From contig NC_092572.1 in the NCBI RefSeq assembly GCF_037975245.1, positions 31,097,989 through 31,161,988 on the forward strand: 64,000 bases of DNA. The letters run 5' to 3'. The notes under the pieces are model-generated. The model did not search any database. It was not told the DNA's origin and saw nothing but the letters and a program-made list of their open reading frames with translations. The position numbers were made by a program, and so were the translations under genes. This document shows, piece after piece, positions 1 through 11,576 of this stretch. Numbering within the stretch: the stretch's first letter is position 1; every line of letters starts with the position of its first letter. This DNA comes from Apostichopus japonicus (Eukaryota; Echinodermata; Holothuroidea; Aspidochirotida; Stichopodidae).

Positions 1-1128
1 TTGAATACTCGTCAGCTCCGTTAACTGGATTATAATCGTTGTAACATTCAGGCCTACTGATTCAGCTACTTAGTTTGGCAGATGCAATTAGCTAACTTTA
101 GCCTATAGCCTATTACAGGCATACAGTTGGCCACTGGGTAATAACAATTATAGCCTACCTAACCGCACTCGATGAAGTGTTACGAACCGTATGCACAACG
201 ACGTCGACAACGTTCGTTCTCATCCTTTTTATGATTCGTCCTAAGTTGTTGCACGAACGGCATGTTAAGTTAGCAATCGTACGTGATACGCGCTTCCTAT
301 ATACACAATTATTACACTGCTAAATATAAAAGTTTATTTTGTCCATAAGTTAAGTTCGTCAAATGTATTAAAGTCCAGACATTGGACAATAAACAAGAAT
401 CTTCCTAATGGAAAAATTGTACAAGAGCACTATGTTTGTCTATCTGATATAATATGTAAAAGATCGAACACGTAAAAGAATAATTCGAACCCGAAACAAA
501 ATCTGCTGATAATATGATATCATATGATAATGATGAAACTGGGATAACATTGCACCAGATCGCATCTAAGGACCTTCAACCTTTCAAAAATTTATCATCC
601 CCTCCCCTTACACCACTCCCCCATATCAGTCGCAAAAAGTGCTCCCCTTGCAAATGCCTGGCTACGTCGCTGCAATGTTCTCCTGTGTCAACAAAAGAAC
701 GTCGAATAATTTGTTGAAATGTTTCGTTCTTAACTTGGACAAAGTTTTTATGGTAGGCTTATTCCGCCTACTGCAATATTATGTAGTTAGCAGAAAGATG
801 CATATCTTTCTTTGTTCATCCTTCTACTAATTCGCAAAGCACGAAGCGATAATATAGGCCTAATCCTCTGTTCCAATCAAAGCATCAATACGTGTTGTGT
901 ATATTTAATATCTGCATAGAGGTACTAGTTAAAATCCATCCCGTGTGTTCGAGGAACACTGACCTACACACCATTTTAGACAATAGAGAATTGACACGGA
1001 TTTAGTGACAAACTTTACTTTTATATACAGATTTAAATAAAAGTAATTTTCATGTGCCTCTAAATAGAGGACAGTGTTCAAATGTAAATTTTAAAGTGTT
1101 CAAAAAGCTTTGTGTTTTTTTTTCTCAG
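1..1128. other. Non-coding flank or intron upstream of the NACHT exon
   Basis: I see no convincing exon here. Short open frames exist near 514-830 but lack domain resemblance or good splice sites. The last bases before 1129 form a polypyrimidine tract ending in TTTCTCAG, a strong 3' splice site. At least one upstream exon, expected to carry an effector domain such as DEATH or CARD, must therefore lie to the left, probably outside the window. Confidence 0.6.
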
Positions 1129-2304
1129 AAAAGAAAAGAGATCTCATCGAGTATTCAAAAACAGCCTATCGAAAGCACTACGAAACAGCAAAGCCATTTC
1201 CTTCCATGAGCAAGTGTAGTGTTAACAGTATATTTGTTGAGGGAGGTATTTACTACTTGGCTCAGGAGGGTGATTCTATGCAGAAGCCCGATGTTCTAGA
1301 ACCGTTAGAATCTTACAACGATATTCTGAGCAGCCCTAAAACTAAATCAATGAGAAAGATTATTGAGGCTGACCCTGGGTTCGGGAAATCAACACTTGTA
1401 TCACAGTTAGTCTATGACTGGTGTACTGAGGACCCTGAATCTCCTCTCAAAGATGTAGAAATACTTATTTTTCTCCAGTTGAGGCAACTGGAAGGTGTAA
1501 AGTCTGTATACACTGCTATAAAGCATGCCATAGTGCCCGAAGATGAGGACATGGACGAATCTTGCATTCAGGAAATCCTCAAAGCATACAAAAAGTCTGT
1601 TGTCATGTTATTTGACAGTTATGACGAGTATCCTGACCAGAAAACCAAGACACATATCTCCTCCATCATTGAGATGAAAATGTTTCTAGATATTCTTGTC
1701 ATCATACTTACCAGGACATTGAACCTCCCGCCTAACTTACACCCTGATACTAAACGAATCAGATTAACAGGGTTTGGGAAGGCTGAACGTCGAAACTATG
1801 TCCTGAAGGCGGTGGCTGATGATGTCCAGTTGGCAGATCGGATCGAAAGGGAGCTTCAGAGAAACCCCTTCTTAAGCGATCTTTGCCAGGTCCCTCTCTT
1901 CTCCACTATGGTCGCTCACATAGTACACGAGAGGCCAGAAATCGAGATATTTAGCACAGTTACAAGATTTTTCACTTATGTGATCGAATGCGTTCATAAT
2001 CATATGAAAATCAAGAAAGATGCTAACACTGGGGTGCCTGCTTTTGAAACGGAACTAGCTAAACTGTACCGTATTGCTTTCGATGGCCTCACACAGACGA
2101 ACCAGCAGCTGTCATGGGAGAAGACATATTTAGTTTCAGAACTTGGACAAGAGTTCTATGATAACTATATTAATCTCGGGATGTTGGCACAGGAAGTGGT
2201 TTTTGACATTCCCAAGGGTCGATATAAGACGGTTGCACGAATATGGCACAAAATCATCTGTGAGTTTTATGCCTCTCGTCATCTGGTTTGGATTCTTAGT
2301 GAAG
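1129..2304 (+). CDS. NLR (NOD-like receptor) NACHT-domain exon
   Basis: This large internal exon encodes about 392 residues of a NACHT NTPase, the oligomerising ATPase core of NOD-like receptors that act as cytosolic innate immune sensors. Seen: a strong acceptor (TTTCTCAG) before 1129 and a consensus donor (GAAG/GTAAGT) after 2304, with intron phase 1 on both sides. The Walker A loop ADPGFGKST lies at about 1368-1394. The Walker B/sensor motif VVMLFDSYDEY lies at about 1599-1631. The region before the P-loop (KTAYRKHYETAKPFPSM) resembles the linker that precedes NACHT in echinoderm-type NLRs. The C-terminal half (about 1740-2300) matches the expected winged-helix region in length and hydrophobic pattern. 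Odd: the first P-loop Gly of GxxxxGKS is Ala. The frame is otherwise uninterrupted. The ATG at 1110-1112 lies in the intron and is not the real start; the N-terminus is encoded upstream. Reading on past 2304 goes into the intron. Confidence 0.9.
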
Positions 2305-4375
2305 GTAAGTCCTCAGTACCGATACTATTGATGCCATATTTGTCATCTCTGATGTGTAAGATAATTAGTAAACTTGAGAGATGGAAGTATTGTTCGTATG
2401 TCCTCACATGTGCACAAACAAACAGCTTATGCTCCTCGTACCCCACCCCACAGTGTCTGCTGTAAATTAACATTCATACAACACGCGCGACAATGTAAGC
2501 AAAAAGAGAGTGATACTTTACCACTCACCCGGTTCAACCTAAGAAAGAATTGGGTTTTGATCTTTTTATATTTTTGTTTGTTGTATTTGAAGACAAGAAA
2601 GACTTAAGGTAGAGGTACCTCCAGGAACACCAAGGCAATGTCAGATAAAGCAGACTACACTGGATTTGCAAACAAATTGTACACATCTGGGTAATCTAGG
2701 ATGGACATGAGTTCTTATATTGCTGTGAATGTATAACCATATCAAATACTTTGACTTTTCTATTTATTAAAAACCACGTTATTCAGCCTTTTTAACTTGA
2801 TTTTTGCGCGTCAGTAATATAAACTCATCCCCACATATTGTTAAATGCCTTTCCTGTGGTTAAAGTTGATTGCTTCACAAACTTGCTAAGGTAAAGATCA
2901 AAACTAAGCAAGTAAATATATAAACCAGATCCTCATCACATTTTATATCACAAAGATATGATACATTAGAGTTGTTAATATTTTGCATCTGGCAACAGTA
3001 CAATTATAAATATCATCAAGGCAACGCTGCTGAAAATATCTTTCTTTTTATTTATAATGTTTCAATCATTTATCAAAAAAGCCATGTAGTATTAGCCTTT
3101 AAATCGTATTTTTACCTTAATATGAGTAGTAGCATTGACAGTCATGATTCCGTGTTCCTTTTAGTGTTCGATTATTTGTTAAGTCATCCTAATCCAAAAT
3201 TATTAAAAGTGAAGCGTTTGATAATATCTCATCTCACAAAGATTTCATAGATGACCTGGTCGACTACCACAATAACAATACACCAAATGTTAGAACGTAA
3301 ACAAACACCGTGACTTTCTTTATCCTATGCAACTTTAGTTTGCAAGGATAGAGACAAGAACACAAACTAATAAATAACATTTAAAGGAATCTGTAATGTG
3401 GTGGCATTGTAAGAGTGAATCATGTGATACATCAGTCAAAACCTAATCTCAGGAAAAATTATTTTCATGACCCCATAAAATTAAATCATCCTCTGCAAAT
3501 TCTCTCTTTTCCCTGTAATTGTTTTTCGAAGTAAATTTAACATTTCGAGGGTAATATGCTGAGAAGTATTTGTCAAAACTTTTACCAATTCTAGCAGAGA
3601 AGAACTTTAGATCAGCAACACTGATGACCCTAACTCACGTGATGTCACTAGTATAATACGTATGCACAATTATTTCCATAATAATTTGCATAGTAATCCG
3701 TTACTGAAAAAGGAATTTAAGGTCGTACTTCATATTTATAAACAAACACTAACTGTAAACAATTCTAGTCTTAAAACAACTCTGTTAAGAGCCTGAATCA
3801 GGATGTCCCTTTTACATTGTAATACCACGTTCAAGCCATACCACTCCAAATTGGAATGTTCCTTTCAAATAACTATGCATATGCCGTTATCTCAAGAAGC
3901 TAACTATTTATGCTAAATACCGCACGTTATGCTACAGTAGTAGTGTTGATAGTAGCTGTACCACCAACCACAATATCAGCCGGGACATTGTAGGAATAGG
4001 AGTGCTTTGCTCTCCAAGCACCTTTTAATGGAGTTTGTAAGTTTGTTGGACTGTGGAATCAAGGAAAAGACAGTGTTAAATTTGATTCAATTACTTCAGT
4101 GAAATGAAAATCAGAATCTAAAGGCCAGAAAGTTCCTATAAAGAGCACACCGACACTTTGAATCGAATGATATATCGAAAATAAGTATTTTGTATCAGCA
4201 TGAATGACTTACACTAGGCTATCAGTCTGAATGCCAATGGCACCGCTTAAATACTCAGTGTACTGTTGTAATAAATGATAATTTAAATCTTAACCAGGAA
4301 TGCAAAAAGCATTGATGTTTAGATTACATGCAACAGGCTGCTTCTTCAAATATATATGATTCCATTCTTTAACAG

Positions 4376-4409
<34 letters not shown>

Positions 4410-5516
4410 ATATATAGATATATATATATATAGATATATATATCTTACAAGTTTCCACAGTTTGCTCTCTGTTTCACTGACATGAAAGGACCATCGAAGA
4501 TAACAAACTAGAACATAGTGATGTATATCAGTAATACATCCACTCAGACATTTCCTTATTGATGACAATATTATCAACACTTGACCAAAACAATGTAAGG
4601 AGGTCTGTTAGAGGATGTTACAAAACTGACTAGTTGAGAGAAATACATCCAGTTTTACGTTTTCATTGTAATATCTACGAAATGAGCTATGACTTTTATT
4701 TCTGTGTTGTTTAATGTGCCCCTTCACAAACTGAATTGTTAAGATCATGATTACTGACAATTTGAGCAAGCATCTAGCAGAGATGCATATTTGACTCATT
4801 CTTCCTTTTGGCTGCAAATAACTTAATATAACCTTTGACCCCAATTGACCCTACCTTTGATTAATGAAGTCCTCACAGGGCAACAACTTGGCCAAGTAGT
4901 ATAAGCAATGGGACCACTGTGGTAAACCAGTCAGACTGACCTACATTATATTGAGTAATGATGATGATATCACTCACTACATTGCATATGGCTTCTTTTG
5001 GTAAGCCATCCTGTTCTGTGCTAATACCTAAAATGAAACACTGAAGCATGTAATGAAGTTAGGTATAGGGTTGTAAACCTAAATTCTGAATATTTTGGCC
5101 TCAAAAAATAAAACATTAATTGTTGACATATTTGTCTGAGTTTCTGTCAGGCACAGTGTATCCTACAGTGAACCTCAGATGGACCATTAATACTACCTGT
5201 CATTCTGTCTCCATTGTGTCTGCTGCTTAGCACAAATATTGAACTTGAATCAATCCATGATTCATGTTTTCAATTACAGTGATATCAATGATGTCACAAC
5301 AACATAACACAAAACATCATTGACATACACAATGTGAATGATAGTTTTACAAATAACACTATATACAATGGTTACTAAGTAAATTATAGGAAGACTCGAT
5401 GCTACAAATAAGACAATGGTACAGTGACACTATTACAATGTGTCAACACCTTGATCCCATGCCTGCAGTAAACTGTACACATTAAAACCCATATAATATA
5501 TCTGCTTGGATTACAG
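2305..5516 (+). other. NLR intron 1
   Basis: A 3.2-kb phase-1 intron running from GTAAGT at 2305 to TTACAG at 5511-5516. It contains a TA-rich microsatellite (4375-4443) and nothing else recognisable. Short open frames on both strands within it show no family resemblance. Confidence 0.75.
4375..4443. repeat. (TA)n microsatellite
   Basis: About 69 bases of nearly pure TA with occasional TTA/GATA interruptions. The tyrosine/isoleucine-rich open frames across it are artefacts. Confidence 0.95.
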
Positions 5517-5833
5517 GAGCATCTTCAGCAGCGTCATCAATCAATGTGAAGGAAAACTTGAACAGCATCAACCCGCTTGACCTCCAGTATGTCTATCGCT
5601 TTGCATGTGGACTCAACAATTCAGCAGCAGACATCATCATCAAACACCTGCAGGAAACAAAAGAGGGACGTCAGTTTGCTATACTTTGCATGCTTGAACA
5701 AGAAGAAAAGTCTGACCAATTTCAGCAGTCAGTGAAGGACTTGGTGTCAAGTAACATTTTCATACGCTCATTTGATGCCAAATTGTTACAGAGGTCTACC
5801 ATACAAGTCCTTGAAGTTGCATCAGCTAGGCAG
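5517..5833 (+). CDS. NLR exon 2 (HD2/winged-helix to LRR linker)
   Basis: The exon begins after TTACAG and ends at a CAG/GTAATT donor. Its first two bases complete the Gly codon split by the phase-1 intron after 2304, so the open frame continues exactly from the NACHT exon. The protein includes DLQYVYRFACGLNNSAADII followed by a helical stretch. From family knowledge, the pattern 'D-L-x-Y-[VL]-[YF]-R-F-x-C-G-L-N' is typical of the region just after NACHT in NLRC-type receptors, supporting continuity with the previous exon. Downstream helices (ILCMLEQEEKSDQFQQ and SSNIFIRSFDAKLLQ) fit a superhelical HD2 domain leading into leucine-rich repeats. The exon ends in phase 0. Past 5833 the open frame runs into intron and stops at 5896. 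Confidence 0.85.
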
Positions 5834-7450
5834 GTAATTTTCAACTTGTATATTGATACTCTCAACACACTAGAAGGAGTTCTTATTTTGGTTTAATTTA
5901 TTCAATATTTGTGACTCAACTTTGCTACCCACATTGTTTAGATTTTTATTACAATAGCTCATTGCAATTATCAGGCCAACTTTTTTGTATTTATTCATTT
6001 GGGTTGTGATGTTCATTCTCATTGTGGATAGACAACAAACTTACTAATTAATTTTCCTTCCTATATGCCAGTGAAATTCTGAATAGTTTTCTTGCATCTC
6101 ATGTCACTATCTTTGTCGGAAATGTAAGAAATATGGCACCACGTAAATCAACTTTACCCAACAGCATGCATGCGCATAACACCTATTATTTAGTGTGGAC
6201 CATTGCCTCATTGTCTAAATGTAGCAGCAATGATTTGATAAAAACAGGAGCCCAAGGGCACTATGGTACCTTGCTTGTAAGGAATATTTACAAGGGGAGC
6301 AGCGCTGTCCTAAAATTGTTATGTGGTCCGATGTACACAGACAATATTATTGCCAAAAATATCACAAATCCACCGTTGGTCCTTTTGAGAACCTGTTGAG
6401 GACCAGGTGTCTGATATGAGAACGAGTTGGCTCTTTTTACGGAACTCACAGAATCATCCAAACTGTACTTATTAAGAATTTTAGCAAAACCAAACAAAAA
6501 CTTGATCTCTAATAACTTAGCACACAAAGGTGCAGAGGAGTTAACTTATGGACAATTTAGATCGGAATATGTCCACGAAAATTCAAAGAATCGACTTGAA
6601 AGAAACTGTAGAGGTCACTAGAGGTCAACCTGAGGTCAAAGGTCACCCAAATGCAGGTCGACTGTTGGATTGCAATAGCGTAACTCCCAACCTTGACGGA
6701 CATTTTGTTCTCAAGTTATTGCAAAAATACTAGTTTTTGACCCCTAATTGACCTTTATTGACCTTGGATCACAGAACGTTATTTTTGGAAACGATCCCTT
6801 ACCCCATTCACAACTACTCCCAAAATATCAACTCTGTCAATGGGAGTTATTGCTGTTTTTAATATATTGGTTTTGGTATCTAACTGACCTTTGGTGACCT
6901 TTGCGGGCACCAAAAACAATAGGGATCTTTTTCTTACTATGGGCTATCCACCCACCAAGTTATATCATGATACATTATTTCCTTTTTGAGATATCGTGTA
7001 CACAAGCCAAGAAGCCTCTTATACACACACACACATACACACCAAGTTGAATGCATAGGTTCCTTGTTTTGCAAAAAGCAAGGAACCAAAAAGTGATATA
7101 AATCATCATACAAAAAAGGTAAATGGTTCACAGCTTACCTCGGAAAACACGAAAGCAGGTTCTTTAAATTATCCTCTGTAATATTGTGCTCGTTATTGTA
7201 TGCTGTTGTGGGTTTACTCCTCAGCTTTAATTGAAAAGGAATTAACACAATAAGTACACATGTGTAGCACATTTGTTGCATTGCATTGGGGCCGTAACGG
7301 AATATGTGAGTGCTCAGGCCTCATCCATCTAACAAAATTGTGAAAAAGCAAGATCATTTACCAATAAAATAAAGATCTTGACACAATGTTGGGGTCAATA
7401 TTTGGGAAGTTGACACCGTGTAGTTTATAATGTATTATTTTCCTTTCAAA
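5834..7450. other. Non-coding stretch before duplication copy A
   Basis: No supported exon. It contains the dispersed repeat at 6595-7100, with short runs of CA dinucleotides near 7021-7043. The open frames at 6133-6399 and 6427-6733 have no recognisable domains. Confidence 0.6.
6595..7100. repeat. Dispersed repeat rich in AGGTCA half-sites
   Basis: This stretch repeats GAGGTCA/TGACCT motifs many times, then runs into a CA-rich segment and a hairpin-like AAGGAACC end. A similar organisation (TGACCTTTGACC motifs, references to ACACAC tracts, ending in a GGAATC hairpin) is seen near 27.1-28.9 kb, suggesting the same class of dispersed repeat. A perfect AGGTCA-A-AGGTCA direct repeat (DR1 spacing) is at 6633-6645, and TGACCT-TTGG-TGACCT (DR4 spacing) is at 6885-6900. 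I infer that these are repeat-borne and not a dedicated enhancer. Confidence 0.5.
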
Positions 7451-7897
7451 TCAGCCAGTTGGGACAATTTCCTAATGCTAAGACCTCTCAAAACTGTACT
7501 CCAATTTCATGCTCTCAAAGCACTGGCATGACAGTACAAACAGTTCCTTACCTTGATTTGTTAGAAACATGTTATTCATACTGCTCATACTGACAATGTG
7601 AGTGCACTGAAGCGGGACATAACACTACAGTATAGAAAAAAATTGTCCCCGGCACCTGGGTGTTCAAATAGAAACATACATGCACATGCATATCACTTTC
7701 CGAATAGGGCAGTAACTATGCATTCCATTGTATTCTTGTTTGGGTCTGGTGGTCTAATATGCATGAATTTGTGCAAGATAAATACACTAAAAGATAATTA
7801 CTTAAAAGAGCTCTATTGCCTTGATCAAAGGTATTCAGCAAAACCCATTCAATTTCAGAAACTGAATGTTGATAATTTAGTTTGTAGAGAAACTTAC

Positions 7898-7977
7898 CCA
7901 GAATCTCATCCACAAAAGAAGTTATGTCATCAGTGATGTTGGCCCGTTTGAATTTTCTTTTCAATTCCTTGAAGGAC
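7898..7977 (-). CDS. Candidate minus-strand exon (KELKRKFKRANITDDITSF)
   Basis: On the minus strand an 80-nt segment is bounded by a pyrimidine-rich acceptor (TTTTCTGTTCAG) and a strong donor (CTGG/GTAAGTTT). It is open only as phase 2 in, phase 1 out, and gives a basic helix followed by ANITDDITSFVDEIL. Copy B (31432-31500) keeps a similar peptide with many changes (EKVELEHITADITSIVDVSL) and a GTGAGT donor, with no stop in that frame. I do not recognise the family. Open reading plus good splice sites in two diverged copies favours a real exon, but it is short and unsupported by transcripts. Confidence 0.4.
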
Positions 7978-9819
7978 CTGAACAGAAAAGCCGTTGCAAT
8001 GCAATGTGGAAAACTGTACCAACTGGAGGTCAAAGAGAGACTACAAAATAATTCAACTTTACCTTTCACTAGATTTATCAAGGTGAAAATTCTAGAGGCC
8101 TGTGATAAGTTTTGTATCACTGTAAAGAAGAGTGCTTTACTCAAAGTATCTACTGTATTGTGGCATGTACTTGAGGCTATAGTGTTCCGTTAGGACCATT
8201 GGAATAGTTCCTGACAGCAAGCTATCAATGTCTTCCTTTATGGCAATGAGGATCTATGAATATTTATACAGTTATATTCTCAGGGCATCACAATTTATTG
8301 TTTACTATTGCTGTTTTCATCTTTGGGTTTGTTGGACTGACATAGCTAACAGCAAGGACTACAGTATAAACATTATTCAAAGTAATTGTGCTTTAAGCAT
8401 AGAGGTATGTTTTGATTCTGAGGTATTCAACACAATTAGTTATTACAACACTACCTCTAGTAGTACTAACTTATGAACTTCATGTTGCATTCAAAGAGTT
8501 TCTGAGAAAATCAACAGTTCATTATACTTGTGATTCCTGTGTAAATAGATCAAATGACATAAAATATCAGGCTATCTTCACATTAAAATTTGACATCACT
8601 TTTTGGATGCACTGAAATGGGAGGGCAGGGAATGTTAGGACGGAAATGGAGAAATGGTTGTTGCCAGTTTTTACAGTTTATATTATCAAAGAAAACACTT
8701 AGTGGTGACATACAGGTATGTAATATATAGCAAGTGGAAGCACACAGGCTTCAGACAGTGTGATCATAGTAACAAAATCACTGATTAACTTGCTGAGGCA
8801 TGCATTTGTGCAGGGTGTTATTAACTCTTACATTATATATAGTAACACATTCACTTAATACATGTCTCCATCGAAACAGAATGATGGAGAAGTATGTCCC
8901 ATATTATTATTTTTTATAAATGTCTTAGCCTTGGCAAATCTTGGGTTTTTATCAAAAGGAAATAATCTCAAGTAGGTACTCCTACTACTGGGAGGAGTTT
9001 ACAAGCTCGCTTCAAGAAAACTAACCCTATTCAAATAGCTTACTTCATTGTTGGGATATTAAAGTTGATGATAACTCAAGTTTGAAGGTATATCTAAGGT
9101 AACTACTGGGCCAATAGAAGCCCTACTATGTATTATAGGTTTGGTCAAGTTTAACTACTTGTGCCAATTCATTCCTTAGTTTGTAACTGAGATACTGTAT
9201 ACCCGTAAGGATAGTCCTCCTTATAACATAAACCAGAAGTTAGAAGTTTTCACACTTAGTGTGGGTATGGTACTAACTTAGTTGGGTATGGGTCTCATTT
9301 TGCGCAGGGACTCTATTTAATTGTAAGGGGACATGCACTTATGAACTAAATTGATTAAGAGCCTGTCATACATTTTACTGCCTATTATTTGTGGAAGTGA
9401 GGCTGACAATACAGAGAAGTATGCCCGCACTGTAAAGACAGATTACTACCTTTCCCTGCCACCCAACACAATGACACCCTGACAAATTGGAAAGTATCAA
9501 GCTATCAGAATATGTGTTCTTTAATTTTTGATTCATACACGAACGAAAAATGGACCCAGTTTATTAAACATATACACCTCTTTGTGTACATTTTAAAATT
9601 GGTAAGCAATATAATGTATGGCATACTGTGCCTAATAGGCCTATGTATGCTAGATTGAGACCTTAATCTTCCCTTAGGCTCTTAGGGAGTTTGTTGATCA
9701 AGCAAGTCTCTGCTCCACCAGGATTAGGCAGAAACAAAATCACTTTCTACCCAGACTCGAATCTAATTCTAACTACTACACAGCTTACCAGTCCTGCTAT
9801 ACACTAATTATACACTTAC

Positions 9820-9911
9820 CATTACCATCAGCATATTATAAACCATTCTGTGCAAGATCCGCATCATGTGACCCCCAAAGATCATCTCAAGACTGATTAA
9901 TCCACATTTAC
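9820..9911 (-). CDS. Candidate minus-strand exon (LEMIFGGHMMRILHRMVYN)
   Basis: A 92-nt segment between an acceptor CTCATTAG and the donor ATG/GTAAGTG. It is open in the frame starting with two bases (phase 1) and contains LEMIFGGHMMRILHRMVYN. Its first 35 bases match the start of the exon at 11282 at about 26 positions by eye count, so the two look like paralogous exons. The copy B counterpart (32613-32697) has lost 7 bases near the start, which shifts the frame to an early stop, although the rest is nearly identical. A second possible donor (GTAATG) lies six bases upstream of the chosen one. Function unknown. Confidence 0.35.
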
Positions 9912-11177
9912 CTAATGAGGAGATAAAGACAAAAGCAATAAGACTCAGTTGTCACTAGTTCTATATTCAGAATATCAGAACTAGATGTTTTAATGCAAAC
10001 AACAGAAGCCTTTTTTATTGAGTTTGCCTTTTTAATATTCACTCAACAGTATTTCTATTGCTCACAGATCTAAGCTAATGCTAAAATGACTCTGTGCCTT
10101 GGTAACATGTTTGCAATCCAATGGATTAGTCTAAATTAATCAGTACACCCTTCTAGTTTGGTACTTTTAACACGAATCGTGCAGCAAGCCAACAAAGTTG
10201 TTCATCTTTGTTCACCTTTACTTTGAAGTCAAGCAAAGTGAGGCCTAATTAGTGGCCTGGATTGCTTTTGTCTAACAATTGGTATATCAGTGTGAAGCAG
10301 AGGATGCTCTAAAACATAAATGTTGTTGTTTTTGCTTTCACAACTGTCCCAGTAACTTCATTTCCACTTTTGCCAATAGACATCAACGTGATGCCCCCCC
10401 CCCCCCCCCAACTCCCCAAACTTATAACAGAAGTACATAACAACTTTATGACCAAAAAGAATACGTAATGCATTAAGGATTTCAGATGTTACAACATGCT
10501 GAATCCTTCAAGAACTTGTCATATTGTGTTGAATGATCTTCTGTGATAGAATCATAAACTGTTGCTTGTAATAGTGCAATACACAATACATATCATTATT
10601 CATGAAAACTATTTAATATGATGGGATGGGTGGACCTTGTCTTAAATTACATAATATCCACTCAACATGGAGACGATGACAATAGAAGTCTATGTTAGTA
10701 TTAGATGCCCACATTAGAATGAAACTGTTTCATAATGAAACAATAGATGCCAGATGAACATTCAATTGGTCAGATTTGAAAGATCAGAGATGTACTGTAC
10801 TTGGCATCAGAATTTCCTCATATTGAAACTTACAATTATGGTACAATTTGTAGAGATGATGCTACAATTAGAGAAACACTGAACAAAAGAGGTCTCACAG
10901 AATCCCTCAGTCTACTAAAGACACAACGTTTAGAAGTATTCCAACTTAGATTGTTCATTGTTCATATGTTACGTCTTGTTTTGCAGTAATTGGAATTAAT
11001 GGGGGGGGGGGTGCTGGTCTGCTGGATTAGGGACTTTCCGGTGGGGAAATTCCTTTGAGGGATCATCTAATAAATTATGTAGTAAAAACATCCACTTAAA
11101 CACTTGCATTCAAATGGAGGAAGGGGAGGTTCAGGTGGATGGGGTAAGAATCAGGTGGTGGACCATGTAATCATTAC

Positions 11178-11282
11178 CCTGCTCTGTAAACTGTACACAT
11201 TTCTTCCAAGTGCTGTAATTCGGACATGAAACTGGCAATTCCCTAAGAAGGCTGATCTCAGGACTGAACAATTCAAGTTTAC
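11178..11282 (-). CDS. Candidate minus-strand exon (LFSPEISLLRELPVSC)
   Basis: A 105-nt segment, phase 1 in and out, between an acceptor CTCATCATCAG and the donor GCAGG/GTAATG. The peptide is KLELFSPEISLLRELPVSCP followed by NYSTWKKCVQFTEQ. In copy B (34039-34144) the peptide is recognisable (LFSPEIALLRGLPLSYP) but a one-base insertion near the end produces a stop. The start is similar to the exon at 9911 and to a broken relic at 13143-13296, suggesting local exon duplication. I do not recognise the protein. Confidence 0.4.
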
Positions 11283-11576
11283 CTGATGATGAGAAAAACA
11301 AAATGCATTTGGTCATCAGTTATGTTATTATTTATTTAAATTGTCATCACTAAGTCTGCAAGTAGCAGAATTCTATCATGTAACATTGTCAAACACATAG
11401 AAATAACACAGAGCTCTTTTATAAATATAATGGTATGGTACTGTAGTTTCAAAATAAATTACAAAGTAAAATTAGTAAAAGATGAGGGATGTCTTCTGAT
11501 ATTATATACTATCTTGCTATGATATTTACAACTTAGTTATAATAACATTGTAAAGAAACTAATGCAACTAGAATAC

